64,000 bases of DNA from Ianthella basta (lineage: Eukaryota > Porifera > Demospongiae > Verongiida > Ianthellidae): NCBI GenBank assembly GCA_964019415.1, contig OZ025881.1, positions 3,815,121 to 3,879,120 on the forward strand. The letters are read 5' to 3'. Positions 11,719 through 23,287 of this stretch are shown one piece after another. Numbering within the stretch: position 1 is the stretch's first letter; each line of letters begins with the position of its first letter. Position numbers and translations under genes: made by a program. The notes under the pieces were generated by a model. That model was not told where the DNA came from. It did no database searches and worked only from the letters and a program-made list of their open reading frames with translations.

Positions 11719-14700
11719 ATGACAAGCTCACAACAAGAGTATTTTCTCCTCCTAAATGATGTACCAATTGCAAACACTAACAATGTCTTGAGAAATTGGC
11801 TCAATACTGTGAATGCTGGACATGTTGTGAAAGGGAAATTGCTGGTGAAGAATGTCCAGCTTTATGATGGCAGCTATGCTGTGTACAGCCTGGCCTCTGA
11901 CAGAAACATGGAGGTCACTTGCAGCAGCAAGGATGTAGCTCCACTCTGCAAAGATGAGTATGAATGGCTTGTTGCAATCAAAAAGCCTATTGATCGTCAT
12001 CAAGTCTATACTCAGAGAGACAAGTTTGATGCTGTTAAAAAGTTGCAAGTAGGCGTTAAAGTGTTGGTCTCACTGCAAGTCCAGGCAGGAGCCACACTCG
12101 AGCTGCCAATTTGCTCCAGCTGCCAGGCAACCATACAATACATTGGTCCTGTCCAGGACAAGCCAGGAAGATGGATTGGAGTGGAACTGGAGGTAAAACA
12201 CAAAGCACTCCTGTCTATGAGTGTATTGCAATTGCATTAATTTTGTATCTAATATAGGCTTTGCAGTACACATGGTGTCATTGCAGATCCATACTATCCC
12301 TTGAGGTCTACAGAGCAAACTGTATACACTAGCTGTTCTGCAGTGTACATTTGTACTGCCTGCCTTTTGCTTAGTCTTGCGCACCAGCCCTTCCCGCTGG
12401 GAGGAGGGAAGGTCTGTGATGTTCACCAGGTACACTTATATTGGTGGTGCATTGGAATGCAATTATAACGTGATGCAATAAGAACAAGTATTTCGAGTTA
12501 AAAAACTCGTGGGGCGCCAGGGCGCCCCTGAACCTCGAACTACTTGCTATTTCCCATGTACGTTCAGTAAATCAGATATTTGGGGGTACAGTATTGTTGT
12601 TGGCCTGAAAGATACATCAAGACACACTAGACCGTTGGGTTTGCAAGAGTTTCAAGTCTCCAGAGCAGCCAGTCATATCCAGTGAAAGCATCCCCACCAA
12701 ACTGTCAATGTTTGCCTACTGCTTTTTGATCTATATGACATTCTGAATGAGCAATTGTTACTTTGTGCCTGGAGGAGGAGTGTGCTGGCTAAAAGGCTAC
12801 CCTATGATGACTCTATGAGCGAATCATGGCTATAATTATGTGTCATGACTCGCTGGTCTCCCATTATTGGCCTACGGGTCACCAGACTTCTGTTGTATTT
12901 AGGGCTGTACCTCGCAGAAAAACAGTTAAGTAAGCTTCCTACCACAATACTATTACTTAAAAATGTTCTAGAAATACTTTGCGTTCTTTGGATACAGGGC
13001 GAAATCTAAAGAAAGATGGTTTTGAGCCTAGCAAACAGAAAGCGTCGAGCGCGCGGCCATTTTACAATGTCCGTCAGTGATAATTGGAACTGTATCTCGC
13101 AGAAGAGACGTTCCTTAGGCTTTTTACTAGTATCACTCTATTAACACATGTTTATGACCACATTTCGTTCGATTCAAACACGGCGAAACGTCATTAGAGA
13201 GGATTTAAAGCTTTGTAAAGATTGACGTGAGCGCCGCCATTTGCAATGACAGAAATATTAACAGTGCAAGTTACAATATACACCACTAATCTAAAGTAAA
13301 TAATATAATATATACAGTGCAAGTTACAATATACACCACTAATCTAAAGTAAATAATATAATATAATATAATATAATATAATATAATTCCCAGGGGATTA
13401 GGCACCCCTCATGAACATGTGATAGGTGTGGCTTTGAAGTATGGGAGATTTTAAGACTTTTAAATGAGGCAGAATTTTTAATTAGGTCTTCGTTCTACAA
13501 GCAGCCCGCAAAATCCTAATATAAATGTGCATAGCTTAACACTTAATGTATGGTGCATTTATATTGATGCATAGTGGTATCTTGTATATTAATGCAACTG
13601 GGCTCGTTGAGACGTGAAACTTGGTGGACACATCCAAGTGGTCCACCTAATATAATATAATATAATATAAATAATTCCCAGGGCGGTTGGCGGCCTTCAT
13701 GAGCATGTGCTAGGTATAGCTTTGAAGTATGAGAGATTTTAAGACTTTTAAATGAGACGGAATTTTTAATTAAGTCTTCATTCTTCTACAAGCAGCCTGC
13801 AAAATGCTAATATAAATGCACATAGGAGAACACTTAATGTATGGCGCATTTATATTGAGGCATAGTGGTATCTTGTATATTAATGCATCTGGGCTCCTTG
13901 AGACCTGAAACTTGGTGGACGCGTCCAAGTGGTCCACCTTCCTATGTTATTAGCGGGATTTCTTAATTAGTCTCAAAATGGCCAACATATGTGAGGTGTA
14001 TGATTTATTTAACTAGCCAGGCCCACTCAGTCATGACACTTGGTGGACCTAGCCAGATGTCCATGTCATTAGCAGGATATCTTAATTAGTCGCAAAATGG
14101 CCGAGAAAAGTGAGGTTCGATGCATATCCCACCTACCCGGCTCTGCTAAGTCTTGATACTAAGTGGACATAGTTAGATGGCCTATTTGCTCATGTCATGA
14201 GCAGGATTGCTTAATTAGTCACAAAATGGAGGCGATGTTTTGAACAATCACATTTTGGCACCAATTTGTAGACATTTGCTGCTATGCTGGAGCAGAGCAG
14301 CACCCACATGTACACTTGCTCACAACTATCCAGCCACAATATTCAGCTACTATACCACCAATACATAAATACAACCACCATCACCACCACAGTGGAAGTT
14401 GCAATGAGTAGTATATTATGTGCTACAGCTGCAAGAAAGCAGACCACCATGCACATAAGGTGCTGCTACCATATACTACTACCACCACCACACAGTGCAA
14501 GTTACAATATTATGGCCACCACATGCATTTCTAGATGAAACGACCGCCACCACCACCACACTGTGCAAGTTTCAATGCATGCATTCAGTATATGCGCCAT
14601 TGCTCTAGAAAAAACACCATCGCCACCACCACCACACAGGCATGCCATTGAATTTCTTCCCATGCACTCTCAATTCAATGGCATGCCCTTAGGCAAGCAT

Positions 14701-17700
14701 ACAATTGCTTGCTGCAGCGTGCATTCCAATGGCAGCGGTGCAGGTTCTGACCGGCTGTAACTTGCATGTGCTGGCCCGGAGCCACTGTAACTTGCACTGG
14801 TGGTCTTTTTCAATGACCAACTAGCGCAGATACTCTACTGGCACATGTGGTGGTGGCTACTGTAACTTGCACTGGTGGTCTTTTTCTATGACCAACTGAC
14901 GCAGATACTCTACTGGCACACTTGCACTGTGTGGTGGTGGTGATGGTGCTGGTGGTGTATATATAGCACAAACACTCTACCTGCACTCAGGGTGGTTACC
15001 CTTGGCAACTTGCACTGGTGGTTTTGTTCCTAGTAGCACTATATATATATATATACGAACATGAAGCCATACGAATACCTAAATCTGAAAACAATATAGG
15101 GGCGCCTTCGGTGCCCCAGAAACTAGGAGCTGTCACGCAAGACTACCTTTTGCTAGCCATCTGCATGAGCACCAGTTATCATGTCACACACTGTGATTAT
15201 TAAATTTGCTATTTTAGTCAATTATTGGAAGTGATGTACTGATATATATGTTACTATATATTGTTCCTTATTAGGAGAAGCATGGAAACTCTCATGAAGC
15301 ATTCAAGGAGTCCTGCTATTTCAAATGCAAAGAAGGATTTGCTTCCCTTCTGCCTGCCAGCCACATCCTGTCAGTATTGCAATCCACCCACAAGAAGCTC
15401 CTGTTTTCACAAGAAAAATCCATAACAGATCGGAGCTTTTATGTAGATGATCAAATTGTCGTTTTTGACAAAGATGGAAGACGAGTACCAGGAATAGTCA
15501 AATGGGCTGCAGAATTTCCTAAGAAGTCTGGGAATAGAGGCTACATCATTGGGATTGAAACAGTAAGAAGTTGCCATGCCCTTAAGTCATTTAGTGCCTA
15601 TATGCAGAAATATTTTTCATAAGTTGCTGTTTATATAATTCTATAGTTGTGGCTACAATAGATCATGCCTAGTCACACCTAGTGTATAAAGTGATCACAT
15701 CATGTACAGGATATGATGTCCTGTGTCATAGCTAGCCTAGAGATGTAGAGTGCTTACAGATTTGTTTACTTTCTGTAGAACAAGCCCATTAAGAAGGAGA
15801 AGGTTAGAGAGCATATTCATAAAATGGGCCACCATTTTCAGGAGCGTGACAAGAAGAAGCACACTTATCTTGCTGTACCAGAGCAGTCAGTGCTAAAAGA
15901 AGGAGATGGTACACCAGATGGTCTGCGTCCTAAGCCTATGGATGCCAGTAAGCCTTCAGAAATGCCTACTTTGACTCCAGCTGTTGCCACTGGCAATGCT
16001 TTGGAGTCTGACTATTCCACTATGCCAGTTATTAACAAGCAGGAGGAAGTTGTTGAGGACACAGTGCTAAGAACATTTGGGATGAAACCTGACAGATTTG
16101 AAGTCCAACATGAGCAGTGCCAGAGACTGGACAGGCAGCAGCATGAACATTACCCAGGAATCACCAGTTCAGGGGTAAATAGTGCCAGTCAGCATCACTT
16201 TGACCATGATCAGTGTGGAGAAGAGATCCAGGAGTATAACAGATTGCCTCATCACAGAAGACGTACCTATTCCTTTGAGAGGCAGACCTCTGAGATGCAG
16301 CAGGCAGCTCAAGTTGTCCCTCCTTGCCCAAGCTCACACAGCTTAGAATTCGAAGTAGGCACAGATGTAGAGCTGGTAGACCCACCAGGATATGGTACCA
16401 TTAGATGGATAGGGAAGTTTCCTGGTGTGGATCAAGACATTGCTGGTGTTGAAATGGTGAGCTGTGCAATTGTACTCTCGGACTTCAGTATCCCCAGTAG
16501 TGGGGTTCATCCACTAGTATACAAGTATGTGTAAGTGTTCAAAAACATGTGGTATTGGTAGCTGCATATCATTCAGCAGTATTATTTGATGCCTTGTATA
16601 GAAGGTACTTACATACAAAGATATTGCACAGCTACAGTCCGTTATCCTTCCATATATAATACAGCTATGCTATATGTACAGCTAGCTGTTAGCAAACAAC
16701 TTCACTTGCTATTAGTATACAGTGTACACACAGTACATGTCAGCAGGTTCCTTGCAATATCACATTGCATGTGTTTCTGCTGCAGCAAACAAGTGTGGAT
16801 AGATACGGCAATAGTTCCTGTAAGGGTGAGCCTTACTTCAACTGTAAGGATGGACATGCAGTTTTCGTTGTTCTCAGCGGGCTGCTGCCAGACCAACGGC
16901 ATAGAAAAGAACAGTCATCCAGCGACAGTAAGCCATGTAATTGTGCACTTCGTCACACTGCATGCATTGTTAAGGCCTTCAGGATTCGTTAAGTGTGGTT
17001 GTGGTTTATGTCACTAATAGCTGAGTGGCACTTACTAGTTTATTCATGGAGTCCCAGTGCAGTTTGTACATCAGTTCTCACGGTATGTATTGGTTTTTGT
17101 GTTATTAGATTCTACTGTGCGAACTTCACACTCTTGTGGAAGCAAGGATCAAGTGACAGAGATCAAGGCAAAGGTCCGTTGCCACAGTGAACAGAATGCA
17201 ACAGTCCAGGGGCAGGCTGTACTTACCCACAGGGATACTGCCAATGAGAGTGATGTACAGCTCAGCAAACACAAGAGACAAATAAGGGGAGTTGTCAGTG
17301 GCAGCTGTGAAGAGGCTCTTGAGACAAACATAATCAGCTGTGAGGAGGAACTTCAGGCTAAGGACCAAAAGATGAAAGAGCTACAGCAAACAATCACTGG
17401 TCTCAGAGCAGATCTAGAGCAGCTTCAGAGAGAAAAAGAGCATCTTCAGAAGGAAAAGGAATATACAACCAGACTCTGGACCATTCCTGAAGCAGAGCTT
17501 GAAGTGACCACAACTGTACTAGGGAAGGGAGCATATGGGAAGGTGCAAGTGGGGGTCTACCATGGTGACCGAGTGGCAGTGAAGAGGCTACACGATGTCA
17601 TTGCAAGTGACTACTATCACAAGATGATCCAGAGGGAGATGGGGATTGCTGCTCACCTGAGGCACCCCAAGCTTGTCCTCTTCATTGGTGTTGTTACCAC

Positions 17701-18235
17701 GGACAACCTCTCCATAGTAACAGAACTGATGGAGACCAGCCTTCGCTCTGAGCTGGAACACAGCCGCCTCAAAGAAGCCCACCTTCTCCCCATCAGCCGT
17801 GACATAGCCTGTGCCCTCTGCTACCTCCACTCCCTCCCTGAGCCCATCATCCATCGTGACGTCAGCAGTGCCAATGTGTTACTCAACTCCAGAAAGGGAG
17901 GCTGGACTGCCAAACTGGGTGACTATGGCTCAGCCAACTTCCTGGCCAAGCTGCAGACGGAGGGCCCTGGCTGTCCTGTGTATGCTGCCCCAGAAGCAAG
18001 CAGGCCAGAGGAGCAAGGACCCAAGATGGACGTGTACAGCTATGGTGTGCTCCTATTGGAGATGTGTTCTGGCACTCTCCCTGACCCCAATGACCTCCCA
18101 GCCATCCAGCAAGCAGTGCACACCTGGGGACAGCCAAAGCGTCAGCTGGGAGTGCTGGCCTGTCAGTGCACTCACCAGAGCAGGGATAAGAGGCTTCATA
18201 TGAGGGCAGTGGTCACACAGCTCGATGGAATGTGA
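11719..18235 (+). CDS. CYLD-like CAP-Gly / coiled-coil / kinase fusion protein, gene A (902 aa)
   Basis: Five exons join in frame: 11719-12192, 15275-15562, 15779-16456, 16786-16927 and 17109-18235, all with GT-AG borders. Residues about 108-190 form a CAP-Gly domain like CYLD CAP-Gly 1 (GRWIGVELE, YFKCKEGFASLLP). About 211-254 form a divergent second one (DDQIVVFDKDGRRVPG, YIIGIET). About 441-515 match CYLD CAP-Gly 3 (YGTIRWIGKFPGV, YFNCKDGHAVFVVLS). A coiled coil follows at about 535-655, then the kinase at about 660-895: P-loop 666-672, Lys 686, HRD 776-778, DYG 799-801, APE 821-823. CYLD has a USP protease where this has a kinase. CAP-Gly domains bind microtubule tails and, in CYLD, NEMO. 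The role here is inferred only. The start ATG sits 12 bases after an acceptor, so a 5' UTR exon is likely. Confidence 0.9.
12193..13260. other. Intron 1 of gene A, first part
   Basis: No gene here. A GC-rich hairpin (ggggcgcc/ggcgcccc) lies at about 12511-12530. About 12903-13080 and 13089-13255 look like a diverged tandem pair of about 185 bp, each starting ctgta(c/t)ctcgcagaa and ending with a 'gccattt(t)acaatg'-like stretch. Confidence 0.5.
13261..15017. repeat. Large repeat with inverted arrays of cagtgcaagttaca, copy 1
   Basis: Related, in reverse orientation, to 20868-22474. The 14-bp motif cagtgcaagttaca occurs in forward orientation at about 13263, 13316 and 14500, and in reverse (tgtaacttgcactg) at about 14785, 14860 and 15005. 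The flip happens near 14680. Other parts are CCACCACCACCACA runs, an ATAAT microsatellite (13350-13387, 13650-13670) and diverged internal direct repeats (13386-13480 against 13677-13770). It sits in intron 1 of gene A. No open frame stands out, so it looks non-autonomous. Family unknown. Confidence 0.75.
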
Positions 18236-19490
18236 CTTACTTCAGAGTGATTCACATAGCTGCCGCTGACTTTGTGGTTGTGGCATTTAATAGCTTTAGT
18301 ACACTTTATACAGTAGTAGTTTGTACTAATTTTCTTATCTTAACACTGGGCATGCATCACATGGAGTTTGTTAATTAAAGTTTTCTGCATTTGGCATTTC
18401 ATGCCAGATAGTGGTGTAACTGTACTTTATTAGAACACATTAGTTTTTGAACATAATGCCAATAGTTATTTTGATGATTCTAAATTATTTACTTACTCAT
18501 GCTGTGTTTACAAGAATCCATAATTATCGGATGATAGTTGTACTTTCATTCTGTACATGTATACAGTTAGTTGCATAGTTAGTTGTATTTTGCGTGCAGT
18601 ACACACATTGTTTGTGCATGCACCTGTACACATTGTTCATAATAATTGTAATTTTATAATTTTGCATGTAATGAACTGTCAGTTATGGAATATTATAGAT
18701 TTACCCACAATGTGTCTGACTAGCTCCCAAGGCAAACATACGCACCCTGCACCATATTGCATACAGTGAATGCCTTGAATCACCCCAATTGCATAATTAT
18801 ACAGTAGCTGTATAGCCCTGCACATATATATGTAATTAACCCTAGATACTCCCCCTGCTCTGTACTCATGATCACTCATACACACTACACACCATATTAT
18901 ACTTTGTTACTGGTATTGCTTCCTTCCAGGCAGGAGCTGCAGGGGGGGCTTAAGCCCACCTTCTGAAGCCCAATCCCATTATGTAATTACAGTGAGATTG
19001 ATAGAGTGGATCATGGAGCCCAGCTACAAGCTGCTGCCGTCCCTGCCAGGTGAAGTCATCCTAATATATGTTATACTTACATGAACATCCACACCACACT
19101 TGGAACTGTTAATTGTCTCTCCTTGCAACATGTGCTCCAGATGCAAGGTGAAGAGGAAGCTTTAAGACCAAGTGAGAGACTGACCCACAGAGCAAGTAGA
19201 ACATGTGGGCCCAGCTAGTGCATAAACTGACAGTTAGACTATAGGACTATATACAAACATTTGAATGCTCACGCATGCCACCATAACCTTTTGACATGAT
19301 GTTACTGCACATTAAGTTCCATGCGCTCTCACTACTAACGCATGCACTGTATTCAAGTGGCTGGTGGGTGAATGGAAGGAGTGTTCATACAACAAGCAAA
19401 AGTGATCATGAGAGGTCTTGGAGGGAGGAGATGGGTAGAGCATTCAGCCAGCAACATTGCATTTATATTAATTAATATTTGTTCCTGCAG
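18236..19490. other. 3' flank of gene A
   Basis: No gene was recognised. The first 600 bp resemble the 3' flanks of B and C. A GC-rich patch at about 18930-18975 (cttaagcccaccttctgaagc) and the following 120 bp resemble 44730-44910 behind gene B, and 19355-19400 resembles 45055-45105. The common flank therefore runs past 1 kb. Confidence 0.5.
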
Positions 19491-20528
19491 TCTGTGTTCC
19501 CGATTGCAAGTAATATACTAGAAGATAGACAGCGCCTATCGTGGGGAAATCTCTCACACGATGTAAGCAGGTTGTTTCGGTATTCTCTGTGACATGTACA
19601 CACCTCTTGTTTAAGCAGCCCTGGGTAATGCATTGTTGCATATAATATCTACTGTACAGACCAACTACAGTTCCCCCTCCACCCTCCTGAGGAGCATGGA
19701 AAGGCTGTCTTTGGCACTAGCAATGAATGTAATTGGAGCAGATGAAGAAATGCTCAACTTCACAAACATCGGTATGTAAGTGAGTGTGTGGTTGCCTCAG
19801 CTGGTGTTGACTGCACTGAATGTATCTCCAGTCTTGCTATTTATTGTAGCAAGATTGTATAATCAAGTTATACATTAGTAGGAGTTTTTATATCATAGCA
19901 TTTTTGTAATTTAGGACTGTAGTATCTTTCATTGACAGATGTGCAAGCCATGCAGATGACTGCCAGCACCATTGAGGGAATGGCAATACCAGTGGACATG
20001 ATGAGATCAAGTGTATACTTACCCAGAGACCTCATTGCTGAACGAAGTCAACAATCAGGTCAGCTATCTGTGGCATCCCACTGGTGCAGGCTGTGGTGCT
20101 GTTCACACTAGTGTACATGAGCCTCTTGTACATTAGGAATGCAAGTTCCAGTTGCAATCACTGTGTTGAGGAACTTAAGTCAGTATCTTCCAAATCAGTT
20201 CAGTAACCAGATATGAGTGCAGTACTTCTGCAAACAGTCATTATTAGATGTGTTGTACCTTGCTGTACAAACTATACATGTCTTGTCTCACATGCCATAC
20301 ATTCCTGCTGCTTTCGCTACCACAAAACTGCAAGAACATCTGGCACACAAGACTACTGCATAACCTTGATCACAGAATTTTAGTGTTGCTGTGTTCTCTT
20401 CTATCTCAGGGCTTTATCCCTGATGATCTCTGCCCTAGTGGGTAACACACAGGGCTTCTCACCAGCTCTGGAGCAACCCCCCAGCAAACATTACCTTCAA
20501 CATTACATTGGTACGTGTTTAAAGACAC

Positions 20529-20550
20529 ACACGCGCGCACACACAAGCGT

Positions 20551-20611
<61 letters not shown>

Positions 20612-20632
20612 AACACACACACACACACACAT
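20529..20632. repeat. (CA)n microsatellite
   Basis: About 50 nearly pure CA dinucleotides lie between the last GAIN strand (ending at a gtacgt donor) and the GPS start. Long His-Thr or Cys-Val open frames on both strands here are artefacts of the repeat. Confidence 0.95.
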
Positions 20633-20867
20633 TGGCCTTTGGAATCAAATGTGCTACCACCACAGGAGATGTGCAAAGGGATGGCTCCAATGTGTGTACT
20701 ATGACTTCAACAGCACTTCTGTAAGTTCTATCTGTAACTAACACTTCAGAATTAGCTGTATTGAAGAATGTACTTACATATTGTGTATATGTAATGCCCT
20801 GTATATAACTTTTCCATAATCCCCAATCTCATTCTCACTCACCGTCAACCTTCTGTATTATATATAT

Positions 20868-22474
20868 TACCGCCACCACCACCACACAGTGCAAGTTACA
20901 ATATCGCAGCTACCACCACACAGTGCAAGTTACAATATCGCAGCCACCACCACCTGTGCCAGTAGAGTATCTGCGTCAGTTGGTCATAGAAAAGACCACC
21001 AGTGCAAGTTACAGTAGCCACCACCACATGTGCCAGTAGAGTATCTGCGCTAGTTGGTCATTGAAAAAGACCACCAGTGCAAGTTACAGTGGCTCCGGGC
21101 CAGCACATGCAAGTTACAGCCGGTCAGAACCTGCACCGCTGCCATTGGAATGCACGCTGCAGCAAGCAATTGTAAGCTTGCCTAAGGGCATGCCATTGAA
21201 TTGTGAGTGCATGGGAAGAGATTAGGCAAGTTACAATTGCTTGCTGCAGCATGCATTCCAATGGCAGCGGTGCAGGTTCTGACCGGCTGTAACTTGCATG
21301 TGCTGGCCCGGAGCCACTGTAACTTGCACTGGTGGTCTTTTTCAATGACCAACTAGCGCAGATACTCTACTGGCACATGTGGTGGTGGCTACTGTAACTT
21401 GCACTGGTGGTCTTTTTCTATGACCAACTGACGCAGATACTCTACTGGCACAGGTGGTGGTGGCTGTGATATTGTAACTTGCACTGTGTGGTGGTGGTGG
21501 CGGTCGTTTCATGTAGAAATGCATGTGGTGGCCGTAATATTGTAACTTGCACTGTGTGGTGGTGGTAGTAGTATATGGTAGCAGTACCTGATGTGCATGG
21601 TGGACTGTTTTTTTCAGCTGTAGCACATAATATACTACTCGTTGCAACTTCCACTGTTGTAGTGATGGTGGTTGTATTTATCTATTGCATTGGTGGGTAT
21701 AGTAGCTGGATATTGTGGCTGGATAGTTGTGAGCAAGTGTACATGTGAGTGCTGCTCTGCTCCAGCATAGCAGCAAATGCCTACAAATTGGTGTCAAAAT
21801 GTGATTGTTCAAAACATCGCCTCCATTTTGTGACTAATTAAGCAATCCTGCTAATGACACGAGCAAATGGGCCATCTAACTATGTCCACTTAGTATCAAG
21901 ACTTAGCGGGGCCGGGTAGGTGGGATATGCATTGAACCTCGCTTTTCTCGGCCATTTTGCGACTAATTAAGAAATCCTGCTAATGACATGAACAGTTGGA
22001 TTATCTGGCTAGGTCCACCAAGTGTCAAGACTGAGGGGGGCCTGGCTGGTTAAATAAATCGTACACCTCACATATGTCAGCCATTTTGAGACTAATTAAA
22101 AAATCCCGCTAATAACATAGGAAGGTGGACCACTTGGATGTGTCCACCAAGTTTCAGGTCTCAACGAGCCCAGTTGCATTAATATACAAGATAACACTAT
22201 GCATCAATATAAATGCACCATACATTAAGTGTTCTCCTATGTGCATTTATATTAGTATTTTGCAGGCTGCTTGTAGAAGAATGAAGACTTAATTAAAAAT
22301 TCCGTCTCATTTAAAAATCTTAAAATCTCCCAAACTTCAAAGCCATACCTAGCATATGCTCATGAAGGCCGCCAACCCTCCTGGGAATTATTTATTTATT
22401 TATTTATTTATTTATATTATATTATATTATTTACTTTAGATTAGTGGTGTATATTGTAACTTGCACTGTATATA
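20868..22474. repeat. Large repeat with inverted motif arrays around a giant palindrome, copy 2
   Basis: Reverse-orientation relative of 13261-15017. Forward cagtgcaagttaca motifs lie at about 20886, 20923, 21000 and 21078. Reverse motifs lie at about 21313, 21390, 21474, 21541 and 22455. About 20941-21185 and 21230-21480 are near-perfect reverse complements of each other, with arms of roughly 240 bp and a spacer of about 45 bp. It inserted in the intron that splits the GPS motif of the adhesion-GPCR fragment. A TTTA microsatellite lies at 22388-22415. No coding capacity. Confidence 0.8.
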
Positions 22475-23287
22475 CACTTAACAACTCCAAAACACAGTGA
22501 TTGGTCAATGGATGGTGTGACCACAGAACAGACCAGTACCAGTGAGATTGTATGTACAACCAACCACCTGACCAGCTTTGCTATTCTTGTGTCAACACAG
22601 CGAGTGAGTCTCACAGCATTCACTGCACTTGTACATTATTGCTGCACTGCTGTCCATCTGTGTTCACAGTCTGCCTACATATTTACATAGTCCAAAAGCT
22701 GCGTATGAAGCAATGCCAAATATGGTCTACATACTGATTTGTTGCAGGTTAACATTGGTACAGATGCACTCAGCATTGCTTCCTATGTTGGCTGTGCCCT
22801 GTCCTTTGTCTGCTTGACTCTCAGTATCATCTTCTTCCTCTCCATGGGGTGAGCTGTGTCTGTGTAGGAAGATAGCCTACTGAGTGTATGTGCCTGCACT
22901 CCAGTTATGTACAAGGGATATATGAAGCATATACTGTATGTGTGTGTTGACATTCACAGGAGGGACCTTGTGCGGATTGACCGAGACAAGAACTACGTCA
23001 ACTTTGTCCACTTGAACTTGTGCATTGCACTGGCCAGTGGACTGCTCATCTTCATGGCAGGCATTCAGGGAGGAGCAGGGTCCACAGTGAGTTGTGTAGT
23101 TTGAAGGACTGACATTGTGTGACTCCCACCTTGTACTCAACTAAGAGAACGATAATTATACATAGGGCACACATGCGCACTGCCCAACATAAACTAAAGG
23201 TCCATGCATTAAGAGTTATAATAGAAGTTCACACAAGTACAATGGAGCAAATAGGTATTATAATGTGGTGAGGGAGGTGCATAAAGG

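Larger units (their letters stand above)
1..12433. repeat. Segmental duplication, copy 1
   Basis: This block matches 50101-64000 almost base for base over long runs, in the same order and orientation: intron of gene C, gene C exons, pseudogene D, D 3' flank, first exon of gene A. Spacing between matching points is about 49.8 to 51.6 kb. Copy 1 has extra sequence at about 1465-1845, 7701-8449 and 10437-10615. Copy 2 has extra sequence at 59799-61413, and 10840-11350 is replaced by an unrelated 1.3 kb at 61603-62935. The left limit is the window edge, so the true extent is unknown. Confidence 0.93.
19491..23086 (+). pseudogene. Adhesion-GPCR gene fragment (GAIN, GPS, TM1, TM2), truncated
   Basis: In-frame exons 19491-19562, 19660-19771 and 19939-20058 encode GAIN-like sequence (ASNILEDRQRLSWGNLSHD, then a long hydrophilic stretch). 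GAIN strands continue near 20139-20200 and 20411-20511. A GPS motif is split between about 20667-20718 (LQCVYYDFNSTS) and 22472-22602 (DWSMDGV, VCTTNHLTSFAILV), keeping the HL/T cleavage site but lacking the usual Cys after WSxxG. Exons 22748-22848 (TM1, YVGCALSFVCLTLSIIFF) and 22960-23086 (TM2, FVHLNLCIALASGLLIFMAG) are in phase. TM3-TM7 are absent, and a retroelement follows. The reading frame shifts in a C-run near 20475, and exon phases clash on both sides of the GPS. Adhesion GPCRs are surface receptors; this copy looks dead. Confidence 0.75.

Noticed and set aside
11719-12192. A true CYLD deubiquitinase gene
   Set aside because: No USP catalytic Cys or His boxes are found downstream in A or B. 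A kinase exon follows in phase instead.
20423-20744. His/Thr-rich and Cys/Val-rich proteins on both strands
   Set aside because: Products of the (CA)n microsatellite.
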